Positions 42,599 through 52,300 of a stretch of 64,000 bases of DNA are shown here, piece after piece. Source of the DNA: JAXGPF01 sp964463985 (GTDB lineage Bacteria > Verrucomicrobiota > Kiritimatiellia > JAAZAB01); NCBI GenBank assembly GCA_964463985.1, contig CAYXEK010000001.1, forward strand, positions 1 through 64,000, given 5' to 3'. The position numbers were made by a program, and so were the translations under genes. The first letter of the stretch is position 1; every line of letters starts with the position of its first letter. The notes under the pieces are model-generated. The model ran no database searches and was not told where the DNA came from. It was given only the letters and a program-made list of their open reading frames with translations.

Positions 42599-45087
42599 AT
42601 GACACGAATAACAGCCTGTCTGTTGGGGATATTTTTATTTGCTTGCGCCGCTGCCGCCGCTCCGGAGGAGTTCGAAGTCAACTTGGTGCGCAATGCGGCA
42701 TTCCAGCCCGGGATGGACCGGCAGGGGCCGCGGGACTGGACTTATTGGCCGGTGGTGACGAACACGTTTGACGAAGGTCTTGGCCAGGTGAAGTTTTTCG
42801 ATGGCGGGATGACCATTGCCGGACCGTGCACCTTGATGCAGTTTGACATGTTTGACGACATCTCTCCCGCATATAAAATTTCCTGCCGCATGAAGTCGGA
42901 GGGCGGCATAGGCCGGGTTCAATTACGCCCGCGTGATCAAATCAAAGGGTGCGTTGATTATACGCTTGCCAACAGCAAACTGGGCGCCTGGGAAGATTTG
43001 GAATTGTCGGTCACTCCAACCAACCATTATGGGTTCTGCATGGCCATCCGGGTGCCGGATGGCGCGAAATTATCCATAAGTAATTTGCGGGTCACGGCGG
43101 TATTCCCGCCGCTGGCGGCGGTGGGGACCGTAATGTTTGGAAATGCGGAAGCGCGCGGCATCTGTCTGCCGGAAAATCCCAATTGGGTGGAGCGCCTGGC
43201 GGCGCATGAATTACAGGTGAATGTCTACCTCGTGTCGGGTGTCGGGTTGCCGGTGTTTTCCGGCGAACCGGTAGCGGATGAAGGCGGATATGTCCGGATA
43301 AGCAACCTGAAGAAAATGATTCCCGATGTTCCGACGCCGCGTCCGGTTAAACGTTGGTGGCATGTTTTTACAGGTGGCCCGTCCGCGCCGCCGGGCGAGC
43401 CGGATGCCAACGGGTTTAGAATCACTTGCGCGGATGGCAATGTGAACTTAATCGGCGGCAATGACGCCGGAGTGCTGGCGGGGGCGATGCATCTCTCGAA
43501 GCTGTGCGGAGCAAAATTTTACGCGCCAAAGGTGTTTGCCGTCAGAACTAGTCACGAATTGGAAATACCCGCCCTGGATATTGCCCGGCAGCCGGCATTC
43601 GAGTGGGCGGATGGCGTGGGCGGGCAGGATCAAACCTGGTCGCCCTGGAAATACGGCTTTTTGTATCCGGAAACCTGTGTTGCACCAAGCGACCAAGCCA
43701 ACCCCCCCGGCAGCGGCGGCTGGGTGCATCCGCCGAAATTCCTGGCGCCCTTGCACATGTATGCCGAATCGCATCCGGATTATTACGCCATGGTCAAAGG
43801 GAAAAGGTTGGGCGATCCACGGTTGAAGGAGACACTGGGATACCTGAATTTATGTCTCGGTAATCCGGCCTTACAAAAACATGTGGCCGAACGTATCAGC
43901 CGGCTGATGGATATGTATCCGCATACCAAATATTTCAGCATTGCCCAGGGCGACGGCATGGGCTGGTGCGAATGCGATATGTGCACGCCGCTGGATGTGG
44001 ACAAGGAAATATTAACCGATCGCCTGATTGCCTATGCCAATGCCGTGGCGGCGATTACCAGTAAAAAACATCCCAACCGCAAACTTGTAATTCTGGCTTA
44101 TGGCAAAGGCCGCGAGGATTTGCCGTTGCGCGAAAAACTGCATCCGAATGTAGCCGTCCAATATGCCTTCTGGGGCTCTTCCTGGCCGGTATGGGAGGCG
44201 ACCGACTGCCCGCAGAATCAGCGCGGCATGAAATTATTGGAGGATTGGAACGCATTTACCGGCACTAATTTGACGATTTTCCTGTATCCGGTAAATACCT
44301 ATGAAAACTCCAATAAAATAAAAATGGCGGCAGCCAATGGTATTCGTGGATTTTATCATTGCGGCTGGCGCGGCGATTTCCCGGAAACCACTATTTACAC
44401 TTCCGGGCGGCTGATCTGGGATCCGGATGCCGATGTGGAATCCATGATTGATGAAATCATGCCGCAAATCTTCGGCGCGGCGGCGCCATTCATGCGCGAA
44501 TATTTCAACATGCATCATGCCTTTATCCGGGAATGTGTGGCGGATCCGGTGAAATGGCGGCTGTATCGGGAAGTCAATGTGCACCGGTTCAGAAGGATGC
44601 CGCTGAAATCCGCCACCAAGGCGCTGGACTTGCTGACGCAGGCGGAAAACGCCGCCGGCCCGGATGCTTTGGCATTACTGAAAATCCAAACGGAGAAATA
44701 CAAGATTTTATACGCATATATCAACGAATTCAACGCCATGCACCCAACCATCCCGGACGAGTTGTTTGACGATTATGCCGCAAAAATGGCCGAATTGGTC
44801 AAACTGGCGCGGAAATGCCATGAGCCGTTTGCCGGCTACCGGGTGCCGTTTTCCGAGTGGTTGTATCAGACCACCGGGGTGCTGGATTTTGATCGCGAGC
44901 CGTATAAATGGTTCAGCGATAAAAAAATTGATGTCTTTCTGGCCGATCCGGTCAAAATTCTCAAAACCCGCGTTTACTTGCAGAAGGAAGTCGAGAACGG
45001 CATCGAATTGCCGGCCAAGGCCTGGCTGGGGTCGAAATATTACGAGAAATATCAAGGACAACCGGCGGCAGTGATCAGGCGCAGGAG
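42599..45087 (+). CDS. Secreted DUF4838-domain protein, copy 2 (3' end lost in assembly gap)
   Basis: At least 829 aa are visible. Signal peptide MTRITACLLGIFLFACAAAA, then the same domain order as the protein at 36853, including VNLIGGNDAGVLAGAMHLSK, YFSIAQGDGMGWCECDMC and HPNVAVQYAFWGSSWPVWEA. A 9-residue Trp/His insert (near 43345-43390) is absent from copy 1. Coding stops at a run of 100 Ns at 45088. By alignment with copy 1 about 130 residues of the C-terminal domain are missing. The in-frame sequence after the Ns belongs to repeat E and is not its C-terminus. Start at 42599 follows CAGGAAAA. Confidence 0.85.
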
Positions 45088-45187
45088 NNNNNNNNNNNNN
45101 NNNNNNNNNNNNNNNNNNNNNNNNNNNNNNNNNNNNNNNNNNNNNNNNNNNNNNNNNNNNNNNNNNNNNNNNNNNNNNNNNNNNNNN
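45088..45187. other. Assembly gap of 100 Ns
   Basis: Exactly 100 Ns, a conventional placeholder. Matching the flanks to copy 1 (39323 on the left, about 39737 on the right) suggests that about 410 bp are really missing. The gap lies where hairpin repeat E would be. Confidence 0.95.
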
Positions 45188-45235
45188 GAGTTTGGGCGAA
45201 CCTCGTCCTTGTCGTGTTCACAAACTCATACAGAT
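45188..45235 (+). repeat. Repeat E, copy 2 (partial)
   Basis: CGTCCTTGTCGTGTTCACAA followed by ACTCATACAGA matches 39752-39785. The left arm is hidden in the assembly gap. Confidence 0.6.
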
Positions 45236-45373
45236 GCAAACAGGTTGATGCATCCGGTGAAAAACACGTTTATTTATTCAACGATTGCGCTTTAATACTC
45301 AATGGGGCAGGGCCTGCCATACCGGCAACATGTTAGCTTTGTTATGGCGGCAAACATTTCAGAAGAATGAATT

Positions 45374-46513
45374 ATGACACAGGAAATAAAGCTGGGGCTG
45401 GTGGGATACGGCGCCGATCCGGAGAAGAATATCGGGCGCGGGCGGAGTCTGCTGCAGTTGGCAACGCAAAGTTTCGAGGGTGTGACGGCGGCCGCCATCT
45501 GCGAGATAACCCCGCAATCGTTGGAGGTTGCCCGCAAGGATTTTCCGCAGGCCAGACACTTTGCCGATTTCGATCAAATGCTCGCGGAAGTCCCGTTGGA
45601 CGCGCTGCTGATCGAGACCCCGGCGCATCTGCACGCGGAATTCGCGTCCAAGGCCCTGGCGCGCAACATCCATGTACTCAGCGATATTCCCACCGTGAAT
45701 TCGGTGGAAGAGGGCAACATCCTCTGGGAGGCGCACAAGCAAAGCAAGGCTTTCTACATGGCCGGCGCCAATCCCAATATGGCCGGGTGGATTGAGACGG
45801 CGTTGGACTTGAAGAAGCGCGGCCTGCTGGGCGAGCCGTATTATGTCGAGGCGGCCTACCTGCATGACTGCCGCTCGTTGTGGGCAGTCACTCCCTGGCG
45901 CAAGCCCAAACCCGGTCCCAAGGAGCGCCTGCCCATCCAGTATTGCACCCACTCGCTGGGGCCGGTGCTGAAATTGATTGATGAGGATTTCGAGTGGGTT
46001 TCCTGCTTCGACACCGGCAGCCATATCAACCGGGAGGAAGGCCAGCATGACGCCATGACGGCCACATTGCGCACCAGGAGCAATATTGTGGCGCGCCTGC
46101 TGGTGTCGTTCATCAACAACCTGCCCGTCGGCTGCCAGCATACCTACCGGTTTTTCACCACCAAGGGCGCCTTTGAGCGCACGCCGAGCTATGCGACGTT
46201 TCAAAGCACCGAGCATGCGGCGCAGCAAAGAACGCTGTTTTATTCGACCGAGCTTTATGGTTATAAAAGCTGGATCGAATTGCCGATCGACGCGTATTCC
46301 CGGCCGGAACATGCCGCCAAAAAGGATTTGGGGCATGGCGGAGTGGACTATGCCATGATGGATGTGTTTCTCAAGGCTGTCCGCAGCAATGGGCCTTCGC
46401 CGATCAGCCTGCGCGAAGGATTGCGCATGACTCTGCCCGGTATTTACGCGGCTGAGTCCGCGCGCAAGGGCGGGGAATTAACGCGCATTGTCTACCCTTG
46501 GGATCAGATGTGA
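45374..46513 (+). CDS. Gfo/Idh/MocA family oxidoreductase, copy 2
   Basis: 379-aa paralogue of the protein at 41239 with the same signatures (LGLVGYGADPEKNIGRGRS, LIETPAHLHAEFASKALARN, HVLSDIPTVNSVEEGN, CTHSLGPVLKLIDEDFEWVS). It carries a short Pro/Lys insert (RKPKPGPKERLP) before the CTHS block. The closing segment SLREGLRMTLPGIYAAESAR is identical in both copies. The pairing with a DUF4838 gene in both places suggests that the two proteins act on the same substrate class, one outside and one inside the cell. Confidence 0.85.
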   Translation: MTQEIKLGLVGYGADPEKNIGRGRSLLQLATQSFEGVTAAAICEITPQSLEVARKDFPQARHFADFDQMLAEVPLDALLIETPAHLHAEFASKALARNIHVLSDIPTVNSVEEGNILWEAHKQSKAFYMAGANPNMAGWIETALDLKKRGLLGEPYYVEAAYLHDCRSLWAVTPWRKPKPGPKERLPIQYCTHSLGPVLKLIDEDFEWVSCFDTGSHINREEGQHDAMTATLRTRSNIVARLLVSFINNLPVGCQHTYRFFTTKGAFERTPSYATFQSTEHAAQQRTLFYSTELYGYKSWIELPIDAYSRPEHAAKKDLGHGGVDYAMMDVFLKAVRSNGPSPISLREGLRMTLPGIYAAESARKGGELTRIVYPWDQM

Positions 46514-46519
46514 ATGGCG

Positions 46520-46873
46520 CTAAGTTAAGCATGGTTTGCATCCGGGTAATTGCTGGATTATTTTGCCGCGATGTGGCGCCTCGCGAAAGAGATGACGTGG
46601 TTTCGTGAGGCGCTGATACGGTTTGGGTCGGTGTTTGACGGCGCGCGGCAGAGTAATACTTCCATCCCCATCGTGGTTGTCAGGTCTCGGAAGCACAATT
46701 CCACGTTCCATCGGCGCAACGAGATCAATTCCGCGCAACGGCAGCAAGGATAACATCATATAAGAGCCGAAGGACCTGTCGCCAGGCAGTATGTCACCGG
46801 GGTGCAACTCATTCCATAAGTCCTCCCTGAATCCGTGACGGGATTTTATGTTGTTGAGATATTGTTCGCACAA
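46520..46873 (-). pseudogene. IS4-family transposase remnant
   Basis: 117-codon frame with WNELHPGDILPGDRSFGSY, the region of the second catalytic Asp of IS4-type DDE transposases, joined directly to PRAVKHRPKPYQRLTKPR, the characteristic C-terminal end. The middle and the N-terminal half are missing, so it cannot be functional. It is the only clear insertion-sequence trace in the window. Confidence 0.6.
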
Positions 46874-47415
46874 ACAACAATTTATGGCATTTTAAAACAT
46901 CACCTGAAACACACTACTCTGTTTGACGGAAAAGACCGCCCTGCGGGTGAGGTCATTATGCCGCATCTGCTTTGTTGCGAAGGATTCGCGGTATATATAT
47001 ACAGCTTCATCCTTCGCGCCTCGCATCTGCGGCATACTGGCCTCATCACGGATTCAGGTCCTCCTGAAAAAGGCGCGCTTCATGCACGGACCGGGCGGAT
47101 TGCGCGTTTGCGGGATGGCTTCGCTGGCCAACGAATACAGGCCACATATCTGTATGTCGTCATAACGTGAGAGCGCTTGGTTTTGCAGAATGCCTGGATT
47201 TGTCGCATAACCGCCCGGCAAGGATGTGCTTGGTTGCAACTTGTCAAAGCGGCAGTATGAATGGATGCAGGCGGCAATCGAAAATTGGCGGAAAGTTCAG
47301 GAAATACTCAAACGCATGGAACAAATCTCCCGTGTGGCGCTGTTTTGCACCGTCCCGGAACCACGCAGACGTAAGCCGTTGTCCAAGCGAGTATTAGGTC
47401 TTAATTAAGCGCCAT
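46874..47415. other. Gene-poor stretch with unassigned open frame
   Basis: No convincing gene. A short plus-strand frame at 47226-47408 (GTG start, about 60 codons, KRQYEWMQAAIENWRKVQEI and RRRKPLSKRVLGLN) looks like the C-terminal piece of a larger helical protein, possibly another mobile-element remnant, but I do not recognise it. The rest is unstructured text flanking the transposase remnant. Confidence 0.3.
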
Positions 47416-48480
47416 TCAGGGCTGACCCCTAGTCCCCAGGTTTCCCATGCCGATGCCCGCTACTGCCGCGCCGCAATCCGGGCAGCAACCGCCGCCCGTG
47501 ATCCGGTTCTGAATAATCCGGTAGCCCGAACGCCGGATCAGAGCAGCGCCGCATCCGGGACAGAATGTGTCTTCGCCGCGGGCGACGTTGCCCAGATAGA
47601 CGTAGCGCAAACCTGCATCCTTGCCGATACGCAGGGCCTCTTCCAGCTTGGACATCGGAGTTGGCGGCAGGTCGGTCATTTTATAGGCAGGGAAAAAGCG
47701 GCTGATATGCCACGGGGTATCCTTGCCCAGCTCTTTGGCCACGAAGGCCACCGCATCCTTGAGCTCGGCAGGATCGTCGTTGATGCCCGGGATTACCAGC
47801 GTGGTCACTTCGAGCCAGATGCCCAGCCGCTTGATTGTCTTCAGGCTGTGCAGCACTGGCTCAAGCCTTGCGCCGGTGTATTTCCTGTATGTTTCGTCTT
47901 TGAAAGCTTTCAAGTCCACATTGATAGCGTCAAGATAGGGCGAGAAGCGCTCAAGCATTTCTTCCGTCATGTACCCATTGGAAACATACAAGTTCGCCAG
48001 TCCTGCATCGCGGGCAATCCGCGCCGTATCGTAGGCGTATTCAAAGAAAATGGTCGGCTCGGTATAGGTGTAGGCGATGCTGCGGCAACCGGACTGGCTG
48101 GCGGCGGCGGCGATCTGGCCTGGATTGGCTTGCTCGCCAGAGATGAAATCCCGCTCGCGCGGCATCTGGGAGATTTCCCAGTTCTGACACCAGCGGCATT
48201 GAAAATTGCAGCCCGGGGTGGCGACGGAATAAGCCGTTGATCCGGGATAAAAGTGAAAAAACGGCTTCTTTTCTATCGGATCAATGTTCTGCGTGATCGT
48301 TCGCCCGTAAACCAGCGTGTACAGGATTCCGCCGCGGTTTTCCCGTACCCGGCAAATGCCCCGCTTGCCGTCGGCAATCAGGCAGCGATGCGCGCACAAG
48401 CCGCAGCGCACTTTATTGTCCGGCAGTTTCTCATAAAGCATTGCCTCTTTGATCTCATGAACATTGGATTGCGCGCTCAT
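47416..48480 (-). CDS. amrS: AmmeMemoRadiSam-type radical SAM enzyme (PflA-like)
   Basis: 354-aa radical SAM protein of COG1180. An N-terminal zinc-like motif (CGLCAHRC) precedes the Fe-S motif CNFQCRWC (CxxxCxxC), with YTYTEPTIFFEYAYD, NVDLKAFKDETYRKYTGA and WHISRFFPAYKM following; the C-terminus has two further CxxC pairs (FCPGCG, CCPDCG). This is the AmrS layout of the AmmeMemoRadiSam system, whose chemistry is not settled. Its usual partners (Memo, AMMECR1) are not adjacent. It is 231 bp downstream of the acetate-kinase-like gene in the same direction, so co-transcription is uncertain. An internal ATG at residue 14 is an alternative start. Confidence 0.85.
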   Translation of the reverse strand: MSAQSNVHEIKEAMLYEKLPDNKVRCGLCAHRCLIADGKRGICRVRENRGGILYTLVYGRTITQNIDPIEKKPFFHFYPGSTAYSVATPGCNFQCRWCQNWEISQMPRERDFISGEQANPGQIAAAASQSGCRSIAYTYTEPTIFFEYAYDTARIARDAGLANLYVSNGYMTEEMLERFSPYLDAINVDLKAFKDETYRKYTGARLEPVLHSLKTIKRLGIWLEVTTLVIPGINDDPAELKDAVAFVAKELGKDTPWHISRFFPAYKMTDLPPTPMSKLEEALRIGKDAGLRYVYLGNVARGEDTFCPGCGAALIRRSGYRIIQNRITGGGCCPDCGAAVAGIGMGNLGTRGQP

Positions 48481-48711
48481 GATCTTTTTTTGAACCTCCG
48501 CCTGTAATCTTGGTGGTCTCCTGATGGTTGCCTGTCGTTGGCGCGATATATGGATGCCGCATCACGCTTCATCCCGTGCTTGTAAAAAGCATTTTACCAG
48601 GCCTGGCATGAAATATCAAGCATATTTGCCGGGCTATGACTGCTGCCCGGCGGCATGCCGGGGAAACATCCGCCGCCGTTCCGCAGGCCAGGTTGCGGCC
48701 GGGCAACGCTT
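48481..48711. other. 231-bp spacer, no gene seen
   Basis: Between amrS and the acetate-kinase-like gene. No terminator or clear promoter was identified, so the radical SAM gene may or may not belong to the upstream operon. Confidence 0.4.
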
Positions 48712-49770
48712 TCAATGTTCGACGGAAGAATGATCAAAAAGCCATCCGGCAATGATTTGCTCGATTGTCTGAGAAAAACAACCGACAGGAATGGGCGGCT
48801 CATGCTGGTTGAATCCGGAAATGATTTCACCGATTGCCAATCCCAGGGATTTTTCAGCGGCAGCCGCAAACCGGCCGGAAAAGACCAACGCATCCACGCC
48901 GCCCATGGCGGCGATTCCCGCCCCGGCGGCGAGTTGAAACCGGTATTCGATCAAACGCCGGGCGAGCGAATCTTGCCGGCGTTTGTCCAGCAGCAATTCT
49001 TCGAAAGTAATTTTTTCGCCGGTCAGGCCGAACACTCCGCTTGATTCGGTAAGCACCCGGTTTATTTTTTCCGGCCCCCAGCGCTTTTTTTCATGAATGG
49101 TCAGGACAATGCTCGGATCAATGTCGCCGCACATGGTCATCCCGGGCAAACCTTCCAGCGGCGATACTCCGCCGGTGACCATCACCGGCCGGCCGTTCAT
49201 AACTGCCGCCAATTCCGCGCGGAAATCCACGCAGACCGACAGGATCCGGCGCCGGCGCCGGTGCTCCGGCAACACCGGCGCATGGCGCGCGGCCGCCTCG
49301 TGATACAGGCCGTAATAACCATAGCGGCGAAGGTTTTGGTGTTCCGGCGTCAAATCCGAAAGCGCATAACTGCTTTCCCGTTCCGGCAACGCCGCGTAAA
49401 AAGCAGTCTCGCAAAACAAGACCCGCCTGACACGCGGGAAAAACCGCCGGCAAAAATTTGCGGCCGCCAATGCTGCCGGCACGTGCAACGGCGCCTGGCC
49501 GGTTAAAGACTCAAGCTTGCGCTCGCGCCGGGAATCCAAGTCTGTCGGTCGGTCGAACAACCGGCCGCCGAATGGGGTATGAATGGCTATGGTCCGGATC
49601 TGCGCGCGTCCGGCACACTCTTTAACCGGCCGGGCTTGCGATTCCAGCGGGCGATTGATTGCCAATTCGCCCCGGGCGCATGGAGACTGGGATTTTGGCG
49701 CATACAAGGACCATTTGATCCGGCTCGGAGTTGCATCCAGAATCAATATTTTATCGCGTTTGCATTGCAT
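48712..49770 (-). CDS. Acetate-kinase-fold protein with degenerate active site
   Basis: 352-aa ASKHA-fold protein aligned over most of its length to acetate kinase (YGYYGLYHEAAARH, GGVSPLEGLPGMTMCGDIDP, ESSGVFGLTGE, VDALVFSGRFAAAAEKS), but catalytic positions differ. The N-terminal NxGSSSLKY is DATPSRIKW, the FDTAFH Asp is Glu122, the HGTSH His is Tyr153, the HLGNG loop is VDFRAE, and the essential Arg before CGDIDP is Met213. It is therefore probably not an acetate kinase; it could be a regulator, an inactive partner of AckA, or a kinase for another acid. It follows the bona fide ackA by 35 nt in the sigma-54 operon. Confidence 0.7.
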   Translation of the reverse strand: MQCKRDKILILDATPSRIKWSLYAPKSQSPCARGELAINRPLESQARPVKECAGRAQIRTIAIHTPFGGRLFDRPTDLDSRRERKLESLTGQAPLHVPAALAAANFCRRFFPRVRRVLFCETAFYAALPERESSYALSDLTPEHQNLRRYGYYGLYHEAAARHAPVLPEHRRRRRILSVCVDFRAELAAVMNGRPVMVTGGVSPLEGLPGMTMCGDIDPSIVLTIHEKKRWGPEKINRVLTESSGVFGLTGEKITFEELLLDKRRQDSLARRLIEYRFQLAAGAGIAAMGGVDALVFSGRFAAAAEKSLGLAIGEIISGFNQHEPPIPVGCFSQTIEQIIAGWLFDHSSVEH

Positions 49771-49805
49771 TTTGTATTATCCCCGGCCAGGCGGCTTTCC
49801 TCAGG

Positions 49806-51011
49806 TCAATTTTCATGGAACACAAAATAAGTTTGACGGGCAATGGCCAGTTCCTCGTTGGTCGGCATTGCCACAATCCGCACCAGGCTGTCATTTTGCG
49901 CTACATCCGCCGGTAAGGCGGATGCCGATGAATTTCTTTGATTGTCAATTTTTAGACCGAAAAAATCCATGCCTCCGCAAATCGCCGCCCGGATTGCAGG
50001 CATGGTTTCGCCGATAGTGTCGGTAAAAACCACGGCCATGGGAGATTTTAAAATGAACAGATATGCGCCGAGATATTTTTTCAAGCGCCAAAGATAAATC
50101 TGCAACGCGCGCCAAAGCGCCTGATTTTTGCCGGACGCGCCATGGCGCAGCGAGCCAAACACGTCGCGGATATCGCCCGAAAGGCCCGACAGGCCTAGCA
50201 CGCCGCTCTGCCGGTTAAGCAGTTTTTCAACATCCCCGGCCGCGCCGTTGGCGGCATGAATCAGGCGCAGCACGATAGCCGGATCGATATCGCCGCAGCG
50301 GGTGCTCATTACCAACCCCTGGAGCGGCGAATAGCCCATGGTATTGTCAACCGATTGGCCGTTTTTAACCGCGCACAAACTCGCGCCGCCGCTGCCGAGA
50401 TGGCAGATTACCGCCGTGAATTCTGTCAGCGGACACCCGAGGAACCGCGCCGTTTCTTCCGCCACAAAACGATGGCTGGTGCCATGGAATCCGAATTTGC
50501 GCAACCCCAATTCGTCGCCCAGCGGTCCGGGCAGGGCATATCTGGCGGCATAATCCGGGATGCCGGCATGAAAACCGGTGTCGAACACCGCCGCCTGGGG
50601 CAATTTCGGGTGTTGGCGCCGGATGGCAATGATCAAGTCGGTGGCCGGCGGATTATGCAATGGGGCCATGTTTTTGATCTGAACAAGTTTTTTGAGGCTT
50701 CCCGGGTCTATGCGGACGGCTTCCTGAAAAATGCCGCCGCCATGCACCAGGCGATGCCCTAAAATATCGGGGGCGGGCGCTCCGCCGCGATTGAGCAAAT
50801 CCATGATCTTTTCGAATGCTGCGGCGTGATTATTCATCGGCGCCTGGAGGGTTGACGCGACGCCGTTGCACTGATGCACAATGCTGGCAGGGAGCAGGGT
50901 TGGCGGGCCAATGCGCCGGGCCTCGCCGCCCGCCAACTCGCGTTCGCCGGGCATCTCAATCAGCCGGTATTTCAGAGACGAACTGCCGCAATTCAAAACC
51001 AGAATGTTCAT
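49806..51011 (-). CDS. ackA: Acetate kinase
   Basis: 401-aa acetate kinase making acetyl phosphate from acetate and ATP, or the reverse. It has LVLNCGSSSLKYRL, GHRLVHGG, FDTGFHAGIP, FGFHGTSHRFV, MGYSPLQGLVMSTRCGDIDP (catalytic Arg present) and the C-terminal TNEELAIARQT. One oddity: the phosphate loop reads HLGSGGAS where most have HLGNG, so Asn is replaced by Ser. Start at 51011 begins the conserved N-terminus; an 89-codon in-frame extension runs into the upstream gene and is rejected. It is 17 nt after the M20 hydrolase, the second gene of the operon. Confidence 0.92.
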   Translation of the reverse strand: MNILVLNCGSSSLKYRLIEMPGERELAGGEARRIGPPTLLPASIVHQCNGVASTLQAPMNNHAAAFEKIMDLLNRGGAPAPDILGHRLVHGGGIFQEAVRIDPGSLKKLVQIKNMAPLHNPPATDLIIAIRRQHPKLPQAAVFDTGFHAGIPDYAARYALPGPLGDELGLRKFGFHGTSHRFVAEETARFLGCPLTEFTAVICHLGSGGASLCAVKNGQSVDNTMGYSPLQGLVMSTRCGDIDPAIVLRLIHAANGAAGDVEKLLNRQSGVLGLSGLSGDIRDVFGSLRHGASGKNQALWRALQIYLWRLKKYLGAYLFILKSPMAVVFTDTIGETMPAIRAAICGGMDFFGLKIDNQRNSSASALPADVAQNDSLVRIVAMPTNEELAIARQTYFVFHEN

Positions 51012-51028
51012 GTGCCGTCCGTCCCCGG

Positions 51029-52249
51029 TTAAATTTCGTCCGAAGTCCATCCGCATACCGGCACGCCTATGAGGCTCTGCACGATCGCCGCCGTGGCATA
51101 AGCCGTTCTGGCGATATTGGCGGCCTTGACATGCTCGCCGGCGGCATGCGCCTGTTCCTCGTCGCCCGGCCCGTAAGCAATGGTTGGAATTGCATACTCG
51201 CGCACCAAAACGCCGCCGGCAGTCCCGAGGCCCAACCGTCCCAATTGCCAACGCGCCGGATGGACCGGGCATCCGCAAGCATCCAGCGCCTCCCGGGTCC
51301 TTTCAACGAATGGGCTGAACGGATCGGTCTGCCAGGCATGCGCGATTGATTTCACCGTGCGCGTCACCCCGGTATACAGACGCTGCCGTGTTTCCGTAAC
51401 GGCGACCTCAGCAGAGACATCGCCGGTGGCGCGGACCATTTGTTCCGCCGCGTGGCGCAAACGGACCACCACGCCGTTTTCATCCTCGTTCTCCCGCACC
51501 CGACACGCCACCTTTAAAGTTGCGCCATAACTGGCTTCCTCATTGCCGGCAGCATTAACGCCAGCCGGCACAAACCGCGACGCCCGGTCCCGGACGATCA
51601 ATTTTCCGTCAAACCCCGCATCCTCGGCGATTCGTTCCGCCAGGTCGTCAACGGCAAACGGGCTGCGGCCATCAATGCGGATATTGATCTCAATCCATCC
51701 GTCATGGCCATAATACAGGTTCATGCCGGTTGGCTCTCCCAGCAGGGCAAAATCCGGCTTTAATGCGAGCGACGGCAAAGTGTTTTTAAGGAATCCCCGC
51801 AATCCGACGCTCAGACCGTTTTCCTCGGCTGTTGTCATGGACACTATCAAAGTGCCCCGCAGCGGCAGTAAACTTCTTTTAAGAATGATGCCCGCGTATG
51901 TCTGCGCCGCTATCCCGCTTTTGCAATCCGCGGCACCCAGCCCGTAAAGCGCACCGGCACGCACTTCGCCGGAAAAATCCCCGGCATCCCCGCCGGGCGC
52001 CGGAACCGTATCCATATGGCAGTTCAAGAGCAATACGGGACTCGACTGCATGCCGCGTAAAATTCCCGCCACATTGCCGAATCTGTCGCGGATTACCTTG
52101 TGATATCCGGAATTTTTCATCAAAGCCTCAACCATATCCGCCACTTGCGACTCATGCAGGCTTACGCTGGGAGTCCGCACCAAGTGACATGCAAATTCCA
52201 CCGCATCTTTTTCCACCATGTTTGCGCCATTTTTTAAAATCCTGAACAT
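51029..52249 (-). CDS. M20-family metallohydrolase (ArgE/DapE/YgeY-like)
   Basis: 406-aa M20 amidohydrolase. Metal-ligand and catalytic motifs are LLNCHMDTVPAPGG, LYGLGAADCKSG, TTAEENGLS and LLGEPTGMNLYYGHDG; the dimerisation domain starts at GWIEINIRIDG, and PTIAYGPGDEEQAHAAGEHV carries the last His. The family hydrolyses N-acyl amino acids or dipeptides. With acetate kinase next to it, an N-acetyl substrate is the natural guess. Start at 52249 follows a perfect GGAGG with 6-nt spacing. It is the first gene behind the predicted sigma-54 promoter at 52317-52301. Confidence 0.88.
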   Translation of the reverse strand: MFRILKNGANMVEKDAVEFACHLVRTPSVSLHESQVADMVEALMKNSGYHKVIRDRFGNVAGILRGMQSSPVLLLNCHMDTVPAPGGDAGDFSGEVRAGALYGLGAADCKSGIAAQTYAGIILKRSLLPLRGTLIVSMTTAEENGLSVGLRGFLKNTLPSLALKPDFALLGEPTGMNLYYGHDGWIEINIRIDGRSPFAVDDLAERIAEDAGFDGKLIVRDRASRFVPAGVNAAGNEEASYGATLKVACRVRENEDENGVVVRLRHAAEQMVRATGDVSAEVAVTETRQRLYTGVTRTVKSIAHAWQTDPFSPFVERTREALDACGCPVHPARWQLGRLGLGTAGGVLVREYAIPTIAYGPGDEEQAHAAGEHVKAANIARTAYATAAIVQSLIGVPVCGWTSDEI

Positions 52250-52300
52250 GCTAACCTCCATGAAATTAAAACTAATTATTTGCCAACAACTAAGTATAAT

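Noticed and set aside
45188..45295. In-frame continuation after the N run as the C-terminus of DUF4838 copy 2
   Set aside because: The sequence matches intergenic repeat E downstream of copy 1, and the frame across unknown-length Ns is meaningless.
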